A stretch of 64,000 nt of DNA from Sinorhizobium fredii (GCF_002944405.1 NZ_CP024307.1:640501-704500), one strand, 5' to 3'; numbered from the stretch's first letter, positions 47,883 through 58,334 are shown. Numbers and translations: made by a program. Notes: generated by a model not told the origin, from the letters alone.

Positions 47883-48030
47883 GCCCCCTCATCCGGCCTG
47901 CCGCCCCCTTCTCCCCGCAAGCGGGGCGAAGGGGGACTCGCTGCGCCGTCCGGTCTTGCGGGAACAGCAGCAAATATGCCGGCGCGTCCCCTCTCCCCGC
48001 CTGCGGGGAGATGGGGCTAGCGTGAGGGGC
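47883..48030. repeat. Rhizobial palindromic intergenic repeat, copy 2
   Basis: A copy of the 29111-29270 element. It opens with GCCCCCTCATCCGGCCTGCC and ends TGAGGGGC, with the hairpins TCTCCCCGC-AA-GCGGGGCGA and CTCTCCCCGC-CT-GCGGGGAG inside. It lies between convergent visR and the 48055-48501 gene and can work as a terminator for both. Confidence 0.75.
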
Positions 48031-48054
48031 GATTCTGAGGAGACGGCTGCCCGA

Positions 48055-48501
48055 CTAACTCGCTAGCGGCAGAGGATAGGATTTGACGAATTTCGCCTCT
48101 TCCAGGCTCCTGGCGAGGAAGGCGGTATTCTCGTCCGGATCGGTCGAGGGATGCTGGAAATTGATGTGGCTGATCTCGATGCCGGCCGCTTCGCCGGCAA
48201 GCACGAGGCGCGCATAGACCGTCACGCCGCGGGGCTTCAACTCGAGGTCCAAAATGATTTCGGGGCAGCTGTTCCAGTCGAGATTGTAGTTGCCGCCAAG
48301 GCCGAAATTCACCGTCCCCGGCAGGAAGTAGAGTTCCGCCGCCGATTCCACGAGATCGGCGAGGCTCGCATAGGACTCGAACCGCAGGAGCGCGATGAAG
48401 TCCGCAGCGTCGATCAGGCGCAGTTCTGTCGCTACCGGACGAATCGCCTCTGCCACTAGTCTTTCGCGTTTTTCGGAGAATTCGCACTTCTTCAAGATCA
48501 T
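48055..48501 (-). CDS. Conserved hypothetical protein of the flagellar cluster
   Basis: A 148-residue soluble protein, [20 protein letters not shown] onward, with mixed alpha/beta pattern and segments [33 protein letters not shown] and [21 protein letters not shown] do not recognise a named family. It overlaps flhB by four bases (ATGA) and so is the last gene of the motA-fliM-fliN-fliG-flhB unit; an unknown gene sits at the same place in S. meliloti. A motility-related role is inferred from coupling only. Confidence 0.75.
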   Translation of the reverse strand: MILKKCEFSEKRERLVAEAIRPVATELRLIDAADFIALLRFESYASLADLVESAAELYFLPGTVNFGLGGNYNLDWNSCPEIILDLELKPRGVTVYARLVLAGEAAGIEISHINFQHPSTDPDENTAFLARSLEEAKFVKSYPLPLAS

Positions 48502-49580
48502 GTCACCCGTTTTTGTTGCGGCTGAACTGCGTAAACCCGGTGAATGAGTTCGGCGACTGCCTTGTAAAACACCGGTGGAATGACACTATCTACCGAGACT
48601 TGTGCAAACATGGAGCGTGCGAGCGGCGGATCCTCGAAGACCGGAATGCCGTTTTTCTCGGCGATCTCGCGGATCTTCAGGGCGACAAGATCCTGCCCCA
48701 TGGCGACGACGACGGGCGCATCGTTTTCTTCGCGCACGTAGCGCAGCGCGACCGCATAGTGGGTCGGGTTGGCGATCACCAGCGTGGCACGCGGCACGGA
48801 GCCGATCATGCGCTTGCGGGCACGATCCCGCTGCATCGACCGCAGTCGCGACTTGACGATCGGATCGCCCTGCGACTGCTTAAGTTCCTCCTTCACCTCC
48901 TGCTTCGTCATCCTCAGCTCGCTGTACCAGTGATGCCGGGTCCAAAAGAGATCGACAATCGCCAGCACCGCGGTGGCAAGCAGCACGACGGTGACGATCT
49001 GCTTCAGGTCGGAGGTCATGGTGGCGAAGATCGTCACCGGATCCGAGAACATCAGATCGAGCGTGGCGAAATAGTCGTTCCACAGCACCAGGACGACGAT
49101 GAGCGACACGACGATGATCTTGAACAGCGACTTGGCGAACTCCACCAGCCCTGGAACGCCGAAAATGCGCTTGAAGCCGGCGATCGGCGACACGCGGTTC
49201 ATGTTGGGCATGATCCGGTCGAGCACCGGCCGGGGCAGGTTCTGGAAGATCGACGAGCCGACGCCGAAGATGATGAGCAGCAGGAAGATCGGAATGACCA
49301 GGCCCGCCGACTTCAGGATGACGTGCGAGATCAATCCGACGGCATCCGTTGCCGTTTCGAGCCGCCAGGCTTCCGGCTGCTCGAATATGTCCTTGAGAGC
49401 CTCGGCCGTGCTCGCCGCACCATCGGAAAGAAAGAAGACGATGAAGATGTAGACCGCGAGGGTCGAGGCGAAGGCGGTCACTTCGCGGGAAAAGGGGATA
49501 TTGCCCTTCTCGGCCGCATCGGAGAGTTTTTTCTCCGACGGCGCTTCCGTTTTACTGTCCTTGTCCTGATCTTCCGACAT
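48498..49580 (-). CDS. flhB: Flagellar export gate protein FlhB
   Basis: A 360-residue protein with four membrane spans in the N-terminal 215 residues and a cytoplasmic C-terminal domain containing the self-cleavage motif NPTH in [16 protein letters not shown]. It starts with the normal FlhB opening ([29 protein letters not shown]). It controls the change from hook to filament substrates. The ATG at 49580 is preferred over one 18 bases upstream. Confidence 0.96.
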   Translation of the reverse strand: MSEDQDKDSKTEAPSEKKLSDAAEKGNIPFSREVTAFASTLAVYIFIVFFLSDGAASTAEALKDIFEQPEAWRLETATDAVGLISHVILKSAGLVIPIFLLLIIFGVGSSIFQNLPRPVLDRIMPNMNRVSPIAGFKRIFGVPGLVEFAKSLFKIIVVSLIVVLVLWNDYFATLDLMFSDPVTIFATMTSDLKQIVTVVLLATAVLAIVDLFWTRHHWYSELRMTKQEVKEELKQSQGDPIVKSRLRSMQRDRARKRMIGSVPRATLVIANPTHYAVALRYVREENDAPVVVAMGQDLVALKIREIAEKNGIPVFEDPPLARSMFAQVSVDSVIPPVFYKAVAELIHRVYAVQPQQKRVT

Positions 49581-49768
49581 GAAACAGGAAGTTCCCATCC
49601 TGGCCAGGAGCCGCGGCCACCCTCAATCGGCCGAGGCCGACGTGCTCCACAACCCTTGTCGTGGACCGCGCGTGCCTCATGCGCAAGAGCCGAAAGCCAA
49701 GAAGGCGGCCGGCTCAACAGAAATCAGACAAGTGGAAGGGGTGAGACCCGCCTGGGAAGAATCCGCGA

Positions 49769-50800
49769 TCAGGCGGCTTCCGATTCCTTTTCCTTGAGCT
49801 CGAGCTGCCCGCTGGCTGCAAGCCGAATCGCTTCCTGGGTGATCGAGCGCCGGGCGATGGCGATGTCACGCGGGTTAATGCCGGCATCGCCGACCGCAAG
49901 GTCCGATTCGATCATGCGCCGCTGGCGTGCGCCGACGGATGCGAGGACCGATTCGCGCAGTTCCGGCGCCGAGCCCCTGAGCGCCATGGTGATGATGTCG
50001 GTCGAGACGTCGTTGAAGAGCTGCACTCGGCTTCTCTGCGGCATGTAGAGAATGTCGTCGAACAGGAAGATCTTCGGCCGAACTTTCTTGGCGGAATCGG
50101 TGTTGATCGTTTCCAGCGAGGCGAGCAGCGTGTCCACCTGCTTCTTCTCGAGTTCGTTCATCACCTCGGCGATCTTCGCCGGGCCGGGCGAATTGCGCTC
50201 GGCCTCCATCGCGTCGATCATCTCGATGACGCGCGTCTCGATGATGGAGGCAGCCTTCGGGCTGACATTCTTCATGTTGACGGCGCGGTTGAGAATGTCC
50301 GGGCGCTGTTTGTCCGACAGCTGCAGCAGCACCTTGGCGCCGAAGCTAGAAGGCATCATCGAAAGCACATAGGCGATCGTCTGCGGATGTTCCTTGGCGA
50401 GCGAGTCGGCAACGGCGACCGGATCGCATTCCTGCAGCCGGTCCCAGATGCTTGCCTCGTAGGACTGGAAGGTGGCGCGCCGCCCCAGCAGGCCGTCGAC
50501 CTCGTCCGGCGTCAGGCCCTCTTCGAGAATGCTCTCCATCGCCTTGGCGTTGTCCATCAGGCCGGCGCCTTCGGTGAACAGATCCTCGAACTCGTTGACC
50601 AGCGCCTCGAGCTCGTGGGGAGGGATGGCGCGCAGCGACTGGGCCGCGGCGATGATTGCCTGCAATTCGCTCTGCGTGAAGAATTTCAATAGTTTACCGG
50701 CCACGGATTTCCCCATGGCGAGCAGCACGGCGGCGGCCTTTTCCGTCTGACTGAGCGGTGTTGCCAGTGCCTGCCCTTCGAAACTTTCGAAATCCATCAT
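49769..50800 (-). CDS. fliG: Flagellar rotor switch protein FliG
   Basis: A 343-residue FliG with N-terminal FliF-binding (SQTEKAAAVLLAMGKSVAGKLLKFF), middle (YVLSMMPSSFGAKVLLQLSDKQRPDI) and C-terminal domains (FLFDDILYMPQRSRVQLFNDVSTDIITMALRGS). The C-terminal charged residues face MotA to make torque. Two ATG codons in tandem stand at 50800. It lies 27 bases after fliN. Confidence 0.96.
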   Translation of the reverse strand: MMDFESFEGQALATPLSQTEKAAAVLLAMGKSVAGKLLKFFTQSELQAIIAAAQSLRAIPPHELEALVNEFEDLFTEGAGLMDNAKAMESILEEGLTPDEVDGLLGRRATFQSYEASIWDRLQECDPVAVADSLAKEHPQTIAYVLSMMPSSFGAKVLLQLSDKQRPDILNRAVNMKNVSPKAASIIETRVIEMIDAMEAERNSPGPAKIAEVMNELEKKQVDTLLASLETINTDSAKKVRPKIFLFDDILYMPQRSRVQLFNDVSTDIITMALRGSAPELRESVLASVGARQRRMIESDLAVGDAGINPRDIAIARRSITQEAIRLAASGQLELKEKESEAA

Positions 50801-50827
50801 GGATTCATCCCTCGCCCGATCATCGGG

Positions 50828-51436
50828 CTATTTCTTGCTGCCCTTTATCTCGATGAGCTTGACGCCGAACCGGGTCACGTCGCCCTCGAGTACGGTAATC
50901 TCGCCACGGCCGATCACCCGGCCGTTGACCATGATCTCGACCGGCTCGCCGATCCTGCGGTCGAGCGCGATCGTTGCGCCCTCGGTCAGGCCCATTAGGC
51001 CGGAGACCTGCATTCGACTGGTGCCGAGGACGATCTGGACATCGATCGGAATGTCCATGATCAGGTCCATATTGGACGCCATGCCGCTGCCCGGCGCAGC
51101 GCCTGACGCAGCACCGAAATCGTCGCCGCCGAAATCGCTGCCGGCAAAACCGGCACCCATATCGAGACCGCCGCCGAGGGACGTGTCAGCGAAATCGCCG
51201 CCGAAGCCGCCGGCACCGAGATCGCCGCCGAAATCCCCGGCCTGGCAAAAAGGTTCGGCGGCAGCGAAATCGCCGCCGAAATCCGTTGCCGCACCGTCCT
51301 GCTTGAGAACGCCGCGCAGGTCGTCGATTGCCTGGTCGAGCTCGGCGTCTCCCGCAAAGGCGGCCTGTTCTTCGATGGATGCTGCTTTCTTGCGTACCAT
51401 GTGCGGATCATTCCAGTTGAAGCTTGCCTCAGGCAT
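50828..51436 (-). CDS. fliN: Flagellar switch protein FliN with Gly/Phe/Asp-rich N-terminal extension
   Basis: A 202-residue FliN. The C-terminal 80 residues are the SpoA domain ([38 protein letters not shown] segment, RFGVKLIEI) that forms the lower C-ring. Before it, residues about 50-115 are a low-complexity stretch of DFGGDF-like repeats rich in Gly, Phe and Asp, longer than in enteric FliN (about 137 aa). The start may be 51436 or the internal Met at residue 13. It follows fliM by 18 bases. Confidence 0.93.
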   Translation of the reverse strand: MPEASFNWNDPHMVRKKAASIEEQAAFAGDAELDQAIDDLRGVLKQDGAATDFGGDFAAAEPFCQAGDFGGDLGAGGFGGDFADTSLGGGLDMGAGFAGSDFGGDDFGAASGAAPGSGMASNMDLIMDIPIDVQIVLGTSRMQVSGLMGLTEGATIALDRRIGEPVEIMVNGRVIGRGEITVLEGDVTRFGVKLIEIKGSKK

Positions 51437-51454
51437 TCTGCGATGCGAGGCCGG

Positions 51455-52402
51455 TTAACTCATGATGTGGCGAAGGATGTCCTCTTCGGACCCGTGCGTG
51501 TCCTTGATGCGGACCGTGTATCGCGCCCCCGACCGGCCGAACTCACAGACATAGAGATCGCGACCGTTGGCGTTGACCTCGACCCGCACGTCCTGGCCGT
51601 CATGGAAGGGGATCACGTCTCCGGGCTGCAGCCGGCTGATCGTATCGAGCGTCAGGTTTTCCAGTTGGATGCGCGCCTCGAGCGTCACGGCCGAGCGGCG
51701 AATCTGCTCCTCGAGCTGCTCGCTCCAATCCGTCTTCATACTGTCGTTTTGTCCGGCGCTCCGGGACGGGACGATCTGGGTCTTGAGCAGCACGCTTTGC
51801 GGAACGATCACCGAAAAGGTGGAAAGCACCGGCCCCAGCCCGCAGGTCATGTCGATCGAGGCGGCGTAGACGTCCTCGATGGCCGGGTCGGGCGGCAGCC
51901 GTTCGGCACCGTTATGTGGCCGGTCGACCACCGGCTCGAAGCCGCCCGGCGCATTGACCGCCATGCGTACGACCTCGGCGATGGCCTCGAACACCGGCAC
52001 CGCCACGTCGATCTCGATCTTTGAGAGTGCCCGCGGCAGCGGCTCCTCGATGTCGGTGGGCTCGGCGCCGAGCAGGGCTTCGACGAGAGTGATGAGAACC
52101 GGGCTGTCGCAGCCGATCTGGAAATCGGCGCACCAGTTGCGCAGCGAAACGTCGCTGAGCAGAACCGCTTCTCCGAGTTCGGCGATGAGTTCGTTCCTGA
52201 GCCCCATCTTGAAGCCGGCATAGCCGATGGCAATGTCGTGTCGCGTCTCCTGCTTGAGCAAATCGGGAAGCCGGTCGCTGAAGACGTGGCCGAGATCGAG
52301 AGCGATGCGGCCGATGGTCTTGTCGTCGCCGAGCGCGCCGGTCATGCGCGCCAGCAGTCTCTTGTCGAAAGCGTAGACGTTCGATGCGGTGCTCGGATTC
52401 AT
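51455..52402 (-). CDS. fliM: Flagellar switch protein FliM
   Basis: A 315-residue FliM. The C-terminal SpoA-type domain is clear (LEARIQLENLTLDTISRLQPGDVIPFHDG). The N-terminal CheY-binding segment known from enterics (LSQxEIDALL) is not seen; the start is instead MNPSTASNVYAFDKRLLARMTG, common in rhizobia. ATG at 52402 is chosen; a TTG at 52411 would add three residues and overlap motA. It couples CheY2-P binding to FliG. Confidence 0.92.
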   Translation of the reverse strand: MNPSTASNVYAFDKRLLARMTGALGDDKTIGRIALDLGHVFSDRLPDLLKQETRHDIAIGYAGFKMGLRNELIAELGEAVLLSDVSLRNWCADFQIGCDSPVLITLVEALLGAEPTDIEEPLPRALSKIEIDVAVPVFEAIAEVVRMAVNAPGGFEPVVDRPHNGAERLPPDPAIEDVYAASIDMTCGLGPVLSTFSVIVPQSVLLKTQIVPSRSAGQNDSMKTDWSEQLEEQIRRSAVTLEARIQLENLTLDTISRLQPGDVIPFHDGQDVRVEVNANGRDLYVCEFGRSGARYTVRIKDTHGSEEDILRHIMS

Positions 52403-52407
52403 GATGT

Positions 52408-53286
52408 TCAAGCCGCCTTGCTTTCGCCGCCGCCGCCCGGGTTCATCATCTCCTGCTCGACCGCATCGATCGACGGTCGCTCATAGGCGGAGATCGTCTT
52501 GCGGCCATATTCGAGGGCGACCTGGGGAACGGAGCCATTCATGTAGGCAAGCAATGTCTGCTTGACGATGACGTAGAGCCGGTTCTGCTTTTCGCGCACG
52601 GCCTTGATGTTGGCGACGAGCGGACCGACGATCGAGTAAGAGAGGAAGACGCCGAGCAGCGTTCCGACGAGTGCGGCGGCGATCTTCGCGCCCAGCACTT
52701 CCGGTGCCTCGCTTATGGCGCCCATCGCCTTGATCACCCCGAGAACCGCCGCGACGATGCCGATCGCCGGCAGCGCATCGCCCATGCTCGTCAAGGCGTG
52801 ATAGCACTTCATCTTGTCATGAGTGATCGTATGGATCTCCTCGTCCATCAGCGCCTCGATCTCGTGCGAGCGGGCATTGCCGATGATGATGAGCCGCACA
52901 TAGTCGCAGATGAACGCCGTCAGCTCCTTGTTCTGCAGGACGGTCGGCGCGGATTGGAAGATCGGCGATTCCTCCGGGTTGTCGATGTGGGCCTCGATCT
53001 CGTTGCGCGACTTGGTTCTCAGGTCGCGCATCAGGCTGTAGAGCACGCCGAGCGTGTCGAGGTAGTGGCGCTCCTTCGGCACCTTGTGCCTGAACGCCTC
53101 GCCGAGCGCCTTGCCGGTATCCTTCACCACCTTCATCGAGTTGGCCATGATGAAGCCGCCGATGCCGGCCCCGCCGATGATCATCAGCTCGAAAGGCTGG
53201 TTGAGGACTTCCAGGTGACCGCCCATGGCGAGGTAGCCGCCGAGGATACAGCCGAAAGTCACAAGGAGCCCGATGATGATGTTCAT
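52408..53286 (-). CDS. motA: Flagellar stator protein MotA
   Basis: A 292-residue MotA with four membrane spans. Landmarks are [41 protein letters not shown], the cytoplasmic charged loop with [13 protein letters not shown], and [21 protein letters not shown] with the conserved Pro near the proton path. With MotB (not in window) it forms the proton-driven stator. It begins the motA-fliM-fliN-fliG-flhB operon, divergent from the 53469 gene. Confidence 0.96.
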   Translation of the reverse strand: MNIIIGLLVTFGCILGGYLAMGGHLEVLNQPFELMIIGGAGIGGFIMANSMKVVKDTGKALGEAFRHKVPKERHYLDTLGVLYSLMRDLRTKSRNEIEAHIDNPEESPIFQSAPTVLQNKELTAFICDYVRLIIIGNARSHEIEALMDEEIHTITHDKMKCYHALTSMGDALPAIGIVAAVLGVIKAMGAISEAPEVLGAKIAAALVGTLLGVFLSYSIVGPLVANIKAVREKQNRLYVIVKQTLLAYMNGSVPQVALEYGRKTISAYERPSIDAVEQEMMNPGGGGESKAA

Positions 53287-53468
53287 TGTCGATACCTGTC
53301 GCGATCGTGATTTACCTACGACGGAATAGGATTTCTTCCTTGCGTGAGGCTGGCCGTGAGGCCCGCTCGCGACCGCCGCGCCGAACAGGTTCGCGCAAGC
53401 CAATAGAGGCAGGATTCGGCAAGGTCGGGCCATCGCGCCGGGCCCCCATTCCGGACAGGCGAGCGATC

Positions 53469-54248
53469 GTGACCACGACCTATACGAGCTACAAGCTGAT
53501 AACCGCCGACCTTACGAGCTCGCTGGAGCGCGTCTCCGAGGAGCCGCAGGTGGCCCGCGAGACGGAATACTACCTTTCCAGGATCGGCAGCATCAAAACG
53601 CTCGACGAGTTCTTTGCCGACAGCCGGCTCTATGACTATGCGATGAAAGCGCACGGGCTGGAGGACATGGCCTACGCCAAGGCCTTCATGCGCAAGGTGC
53701 TGACGGAGGGTGTCGACAGCGAGGACGCCTTTGCCAACAAGCTGGCGGACAGTCGCTACAAGGCCTTGGTCGAATCGCTCAATTTCGCCCGGCATAGCGA
53801 GACGGCCACCTCCTTCGAACGCGCGCAGAAGGGCGTCGTCGACAAATACACGCGCCAGACGCTGGAGCAGAATGCCGGCGAGGAGAATACCGGTGTCAGG
53901 CTGGCGCTCTATTTCGAGCGCACGGCGCCATTGCTCACCAGCGGTTACGAGATCATTGCCGACGAGGCGCTGGCAAAGGTGGTGCGGACGGCGCTGCAGC
54001 TTCCCGAAGAATTTGCCGCGGCCGACGTCGATCGGCAGGCAGAAGCTTATGAGGAAGCAATCGACCTCAAGGATTTCCAGGATCCGGTGAAGCTCGCGGC
54101 CTTCATCGATCGCTTCACCGCCCTTTGGGAGATCAGCAATTCTTCCGACGGCTACGATCCCCTTGCGGTTTTCGGTTCTTCGAGCGGCTACGGAATTTCC
54201 CCCGACCTGCTCCTCTCCATCAACAATCTGAAACTCGGGGGACACTGA
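53469..54248 (+). CDS. DUF1217-family protein of the flagellar cluster
   Basis: A 259-residue protein. The segments [46 protein letters not shown] and [29 protein letters not shown] are typical of DUF1217 proteins, which are found in alphaproteobacterial flagellar clusters. Its function is not settled; a hook or rod-related role is suggested by context. GTG at 53469 follows GGCGAG; the frame is open further upstream but Arg-rich and not family-like. It ends one base before flgF. Confidence 0.85.
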   Translation: MTTTYTSYKLITADLTSSLERVSEEPQVARETEYYLSRIGSIKTLDEFFADSRLYDYAMKAHGLEDMAYAKAFMRKVLTEGVDSEDAFANKLADSRYKALVESLNFARHSETATSFERAQKGVVDKYTRQTLEQNAGEENTGVRLALYFERTAPLLTSGYEIIADEALAKVVRTALQLPEEFAAADVDRQAEAYEEAIDLKDFQDPVKLAAFIDRFTALWEISNSSDGYDPLAVFGSSSGYGISPDLLLSINNLKLGGH

Positions 54249-54249
54249 C

Positions 54250-54975
54250 GTGCAGACCGGCCTCTATGTGGCGCTTTCATCGCAGATGGCGCTTGAGAAG
54301 CGCTTGAACACGCTTGCAGACAATATCGCAAATGCCAACACGGTCGGCTTCCGTTCCACGGAAGTGAAGTTCGACCAGGTGCTCGGCGATACGAAGCCGA
54401 CCCGCGTTTCCTACGTGTCCGAAGGCGAGGAATATCTGAGCACCAGCAACGGCGCCCTGGCGCGGACCGGTTCTGCGCTCGACTTCGCCATAAAGGGGAA
54501 CGCCTGGTTCAACATCGACACGCCCGGCGGCCCGGCGCTGACCCGCGACGGCCGCTTCACGCTGACGGAAACGGGCGAACTGGTGACCCTCAAGGGATAT
54601 CCGGTGCTTGATGCGGGCGGTGCGCCGATCCAATTGAACGGCGGAGCGGGCGAGATCACCGTCGGTGCCGACGGGGCTATCCACCAGAACGGCGCCCAGG
54701 TCGCGCTGCTTGGCCTCTACGAGGCGGATTTCTCCAGCGGCTTCGTCCGCTATGACAACAGCGCTGTGATGCCGGCCGCTCAAGCGCAGCCCGTCGTCGA
54801 CCGCTTCGATGTCGGCGTGATGCAGGGCTTCCTCGAAGAATCGAACGTCAATGCCGTCCAGGAAATGACGCAGCTCATCATGGTGACCCGCGCCTTCGAC
54901 AATGTCACGGCCCTGATGCGCGACAGCGAAGGGTCGCTTGAAGAGGCGATCAAGACGCTGGGCGGCGAGCGCTAG
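54250..54975 (+). CDS. flgF: Flagellar basal-body rod protein FlgF
   Basis: A 241-residue rod protein with the conserved N-terminal Asn-rich helix (MALEKRLNTLADNIANANTVGFRSTEVKFDQVL) and C-terminal coiled coil (ESNVNAVQEMTQLIMVTRAFDNVTALM). It lies in the proximal rod next to FlgG. The start is GTG at 54250, directly after the DUF1217 gene. It is co-directional with fliI. Confidence 0.94.
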   Translation: MQTGLYVALSSQMALEKRLNTLADNIANANTVGFRSTEVKFDQVLGDTKPTRVSYVSEGEEYLSTSNGALARTGSALDFAIKGNAWFNIDTPGGPALTRDGRFTLTETGELVTLKGYPVLDAGGAPIQLNGGAGEITVGADGAIHQNGAQVALLGLYEADFSSGFVRYDNSAVMPAAQAQPVVDRFDVGVMQGFLEESNVNAVQEMTQLIMVTRAFDNVTALMRDSEGSLEEAIKTLGGER

Positions 54976-55046
54976 GCGAACGAAGGAAAGTGTGAAGCGG
55001 CTCCCGGCGAGACAGCCGGGCCGGGCCGATCGCAACGGGAATCTGC

Positions 55047-56447
55047 ATGGAAAGACAAGGCTCTGACATCATTCCGGCTTCGACCTCGTTGGCGGCGCTT
55101 GCCGGCCTCGTCGAGCGCTATGCCAAGCCCGATTTTTCGATCGCTCCCGGCGGCCATGTCCAGACGATCTCGCCGGGGCATTATACCGTCAGCGGTCTTT
55201 CCCGGCATGTGCGGCTCGGGGATTTCGTGGCGCATAAGAGCGCGACCGGCACCCATCTCGGCGAAGTCGTGCGCGTCGAACCGGAGCGGGTCGTCGTCTG
55301 CCCGATCGAGCCCGGCGATCCGATCGGCATCCACGATACCGTCATCCGCAAAGGCGCTTTCCGCATCGCGCCGACCGACAATTGGTGCGGCCGTACGATC
55401 AATGCGCTGGCCGAGCCGATCGATTGTCTGGGCCCGCTGATGCAGGGCGATATTCGCCGTTCGATCTCCAATACCGCGCCGCCGTCGATGACCCGCAGGC
55501 GGGTCGAACAGGGGTTCAAGACCGGTGTGCGCGCCGTCGACATCTTCTCGCCGCTCTGCCTCGGCCAGCGCCTCGGCATCTTCGCCGGCTCCGGCGTCGG
55601 CAAGTCGACGCTGCTTTCGATGCTGGCGCGCGCCGACGCCTTCGACAAGGTGGTGATTGCGCTGGTCGGCGAACGCGGCCGTGAAGTGCGCGAATTCATC
55701 GAGGATACGCTCGGCGACAATCTCGCCAAGTCGGTTGCCGTCGTCGCCACCAGCGACGAGAGCCCGATGCTGAGGAAAATGGCGCCGCTGACGGCGGTGA
55801 CGATCGCCGAGCACTACCGCGACAAGGGCGACAACGTTCTCCTGATCGTCGACAGCGTGACGCGCTTCGCGCATGCGATCCGCGAGGTGGCGACGGCCGC
55901 CGGCGAGCCGCCGATCGCCCGCGGCTATCCGGCTTCGGTCTTCACCGAATTGCCGCGCCTGCTCGAGCGTGCCGGCCCCGGTGCAGAAGGCGCCGGCACG
56001 ATTACCGCGATCATCTCGATCCTGGTCGACGGCGACAATCACAATGATCCGGTTGCCGATTCGGCCCGCGGCATTCTCGACGGTCACATCGTCCTCGACC
56101 GCAGCCTCGCCGAGGAAGGGCGCTATCCGCCGATCGATCCGCTGGCCTCGATCTCGCGCCTGGCAAGAAAAGCCTGGACGCCGGATCAGGAAAAGCTCGT
56201 CGCGCGGCTGAAGTCCCTCATTCATCGCTTCGAGGAGACCCGCGACCTGCGCCTGATCGGCGGCTACCGCGCCGGCGGCGACCCCGACCTCGACATGGCG
56301 ATCAAACAGGTTCCCGTCATCTATGACGTCCTCAAGCAGACGCCCGGCGAGCGGTCCGCCGCCGACGCCTTCACCGACCTTGCCAATGCGCTGAAGGCAG
56401 CCGCCATGGGCAGCCAGCCCGCCTCAGGCATCCGGGCGAAGGGATAG
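55047..56447 (+). CDS. fliI: Flagellum-specific export ATPase FliI
   Basis: A 466-residue F1-beta-like ATPase. Walker A GSGVGKST is at residues 181-188; Walker B is in NVLLIVDSVTRFAHAIREV; GERGREVREFIED and RGYPASVFTELPRLLERAG are family motifs. It supplies substrates to the flagellar export gate. It follows flgF after 71 bases and is coupled to the following small gene. Confidence 0.96.
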   Translation: MERQGSDIIPASTSLAALAGLVERYAKPDFSIAPGGHVQTISPGHYTVSGLSRHVRLGDFVAHKSATGTHLGEVVRVEPERVVVCPIEPGDPIGIHDTVIRKGAFRIAPTDNWCGRTINALAEPIDCLGPLMQGDIRRSISNTAPPSMTRRRVEQGFKTGVRAVDIFSPLCLGQRLGIFAGSGVGKSTLLSMLARADAFDKVVIALVGERGREVREFIEDTLGDNLAKSVAVVATSDESPMLRKMAPLTAVTIAEHYRDKGDNVLLIVDSVTRFAHAIREVATAAGEPPIARGYPASVFTELPRLLERAGPGAEGAGTITAIISILVDGDNHNDPVADSARGILDGHIVLDRSLAEEGRYPPIDPLASISRLARKAWTPDQEKLVARLKSLIHRFEETRDLRLIGGYRAGGDPDLDMAIKQVPVIYDVLKQTPGERSAADAFTDLANALKAAAMGSQPASGIRAKG

Positions 56448-56449
56448 CA

Positions 56450-57001
56450 ATGACCGACAACGAAGCGGACGAAATCGTCCATCAGCGCCGGCGCGACGCC
56501 AAGATGCCGTTGACCGACAAGGTTCTCGGCGCGATCGGGTTGGCCATGGCCGCCTTTGCGACCTTCTTCCCCTGGTACGCCTTCCTGCACCAGGATCAGT
56601 TCTCGATCCCGCCGCTCTGGCAGGGAACGACGCGGGATCTGCCGGAGCGCCCCGGCCGCGGCGTTGTATCGGTTTCGCCGCTGGCGATGACCGACATGGA
56701 CAAGGAGACCGCCGCGGCGATCGACCGGCTGACGACGGCGACTGTACCCGGGCTGGAGCATCAACCGGCGGCGGCCGCACATGAGCCGGAAGCCGGCCTG
56801 GAACAGCCCTTTCCCGAGCCGTCTGGCTTCAAGCTGATGCACGTCGCCAATGGAAGAGCGCTCATCGAGGACGCCACCGGCATGTATATCGTCCGGGTCG
56901 GTTCGGTCCTGCCGGACAACAGCCGGCTTGCCACCTTCGAAGAGCGGAACGGCCGCTGGGTGATGATCACCTCCAAGGGCGAGGTCTTCGAGTCGAGGTA
57001 G
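56450..57001 (+). CDS. Conserved hypothetical membrane protein of the flagellar cluster
   Basis: A 183-residue protein with one membrane span (about 22-45, LTDKVLGAIGLAMAAFATFFPWYAFL), a Pro/Ala-rich middle and a C-terminal beta-rich domain (HVANGRALIEDATGMYIVRVGSVLPDNSRLATFEERNGRWVMITSKGEVF). I recognise no named family. It lies two bases after fliI and before the flgB promoter. Proteins at this place exist in S. meliloti without a set function; a FliJ-like role is not supported, because FliJ is a soluble coiled coil. Confidence 0.8.
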   Translation: MTDNEADEIVHQRRRDAKMPLTDKVLGAIGLAMAAFATFFPWYAFLHQDQFSIPPLWQGTTRDLPERPGRGVVSVSPLAMTDMDKETAAAIDRLTTATVPGLEHQPAAAAHEPEAGLEQPFPEPSGFKLMHVANGRALIEDATGMYIVRVGSVLPDNSRLATFEERNGRWVMITSKGEVFESR

Positions 57002-57182
57002 AGCGCTGCGTTGCACCTCGGCTCGGAGCTGCCGCATACGGCAGAATTCGGCGAGACAGCGCTTCGCCGCCAAAAAGGCCCCGCCGTGAATTCGTCGCAT
57101 TTGGTTCCTCGTCCCAGGTTCCCGACAAGTCCCACGCAAGATTACCCGCCTAGGGTCCTCCTCATCTCATGAGGAGTATTCG

Positions 57183-57563
57183 ATGGATCCGATTCAACTT
57201 TTCGAACTCGCGTCGCGCCAGGCCCAATGGTTGACGGTCCGCCAGAATGTCGTTGCCGGCAACATCGCCAATGCCAATACGCCGCATTACCAGGCCAAGG
57301 ACGTCCAGCCTTTCGAAACCGTGCTCCAGAATACCGGCATCCAGATGGCGGCGACCCATCGCGCCCATTTCACCGAGAGCCCCGATGCCGCGCAGGTGAC
57401 CGAGGTCAGCATGATCGACGATGTCGCCGTGCAGCAGTCCGGCAATACCGTCGCGATCGAGCAGGAAATGATGAAAACGGGCGAAATCAAGCGCGACTAC
57501 GAACTCAATTCCGGGCTGGTGAAATCCTTTCACCGGATGATGCTCATGACCGTACGGAAGTAA
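57183..57563 (+). CDS. flgB: Flagellar proximal rod protein FlgB
   Basis: A 126-residue rod protein with the conserved Asn-rich N-terminus ([35 protein letters not shown]) and a C-terminal helix ([20 protein letters not shown]). AGGAG precedes the ATG. It is the first of the flgBC-fliE-flgG-flgA-flgI-motE-flgH-fliL-fliP run, which probably has its promoter in the 181-base gap upstream. Confidence 0.95.
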   Translation: MDPIQLFELASRQAQWLTVRQNVVAGNIANANTPHYQAKDVQPFETVLQNTGIQMAATHRAHFTESPDAAQVTEVSMIDDVAVQQSGNTVAIEQEMMKTGEIKRDYELNSGLVKSFHRMMLMTVRK

Positions 57564-57568
57564 CATCC

Positions 57569-57988
57569 ATGGATCCTTTGACCTCGGCACTCAAGGTTTC
57601 GGCTTCGGGCCTGCAGGCGGAATCGACGCGCCTGCGTGTCGTTTCCGAAAACATCGCCAATGCCCGCTCCACCGGCGACGTGCCCGGCGCCGATCCCTAT
57701 CGCCGCAAGACGATTTCCTTTGCGGCGGAAGTCGACCGGGCGAGCGGCGCGTCGCTCGTCGAGATCCAGCGCCTCGGCACCGACGATTCGGATTTCAGCA
57801 TCGAGTTCGATCCCGGCAATCCGGCGGCCGATGAGAAGGGCATGGTGAAAATGCCGAATGTCAACGTCCTGATCGAGATGGCGGACATGCGCGAAGCCAA
57901 TCGCGCCTACGAGGCCAACCTGCAGACCATCAAGCAGTCCCGCGATCTCATCTCCCAGACAATCGACCTGTTGAGGGCTTCGCAATAA
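57569..57988 (+). CDS. flgC: Flagellar rod protein FlgC
   Basis: A 139-residue rod protein, standard length. It has the family N-terminus ([32 protein letters not shown]) and C-terminus ([26 protein letters not shown]). It begins five bases after flgB and shares one base with fliE. The upstream open frame is the shadow of flgB. Confidence 0.95.
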   Translation: MDPLTSALKVSASGLQAESTRLRVVSENIANARSTGDVPGADPYRRKTISFAAEVDRASGASLVEIQRLGTDDSDFSIEFDPGNPAADEKGMVKMPNVNVLIEMADMREANRAYEANLQTIKQSRDLISQTIDLLRASQ

Positions 57989-58323
57989 TGATCGATGCAA
58001 TTCAGTCCGTCGGCGCGTTTTCGAACCTGAAGGAGACCGAGGGCACCAGCCTGACCGGCTCGACCGCGCTTTCCCTGCCGGGCGCCGCAGCTTCCGCCCC
58101 GCAATCGCAGAGCTTCGCCGAAGTCCTCGGCACCATGACCACGGATGCCATCCGCTCGATGAAATCGGCCGAAGGAGCGTCGCTTCAGGCGATCCGCGGC
58201 GAGGCGAACACGCGTGAGGTCGTCGATGCGGTGATGAGTGCGGAACAGTCGCTGCAGACCGCCATCGCCGTCCGCGACAAGGTCGTCACCGCCTATCTCG
58301 AAATCGCCCGCATGCAGATCTGA
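57988..58323 (+). CDS. fliE: Flagellar hook-basal body protein FliE
   Basis: A 111-residue FliE, the link between MS ring and rod. The C-terminal helices match the family ([47 protein letters not shown]). The start overlaps the flgC stop (TAATG), and flgG follows 11 bases later. Confidence 0.94.
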   Translation: MIDAIQSVGAFSNLKETEGTSLTGSTALSLPGAAASAPQSQSFAEVLGTMTTDAIRSMKSAEGASLQAIRGEANTREVVDAVMSAEQSLQTAIAVRDKVVTAYLEIARMQI

Positions 58324-58334
58324 AGGAACGTGAC

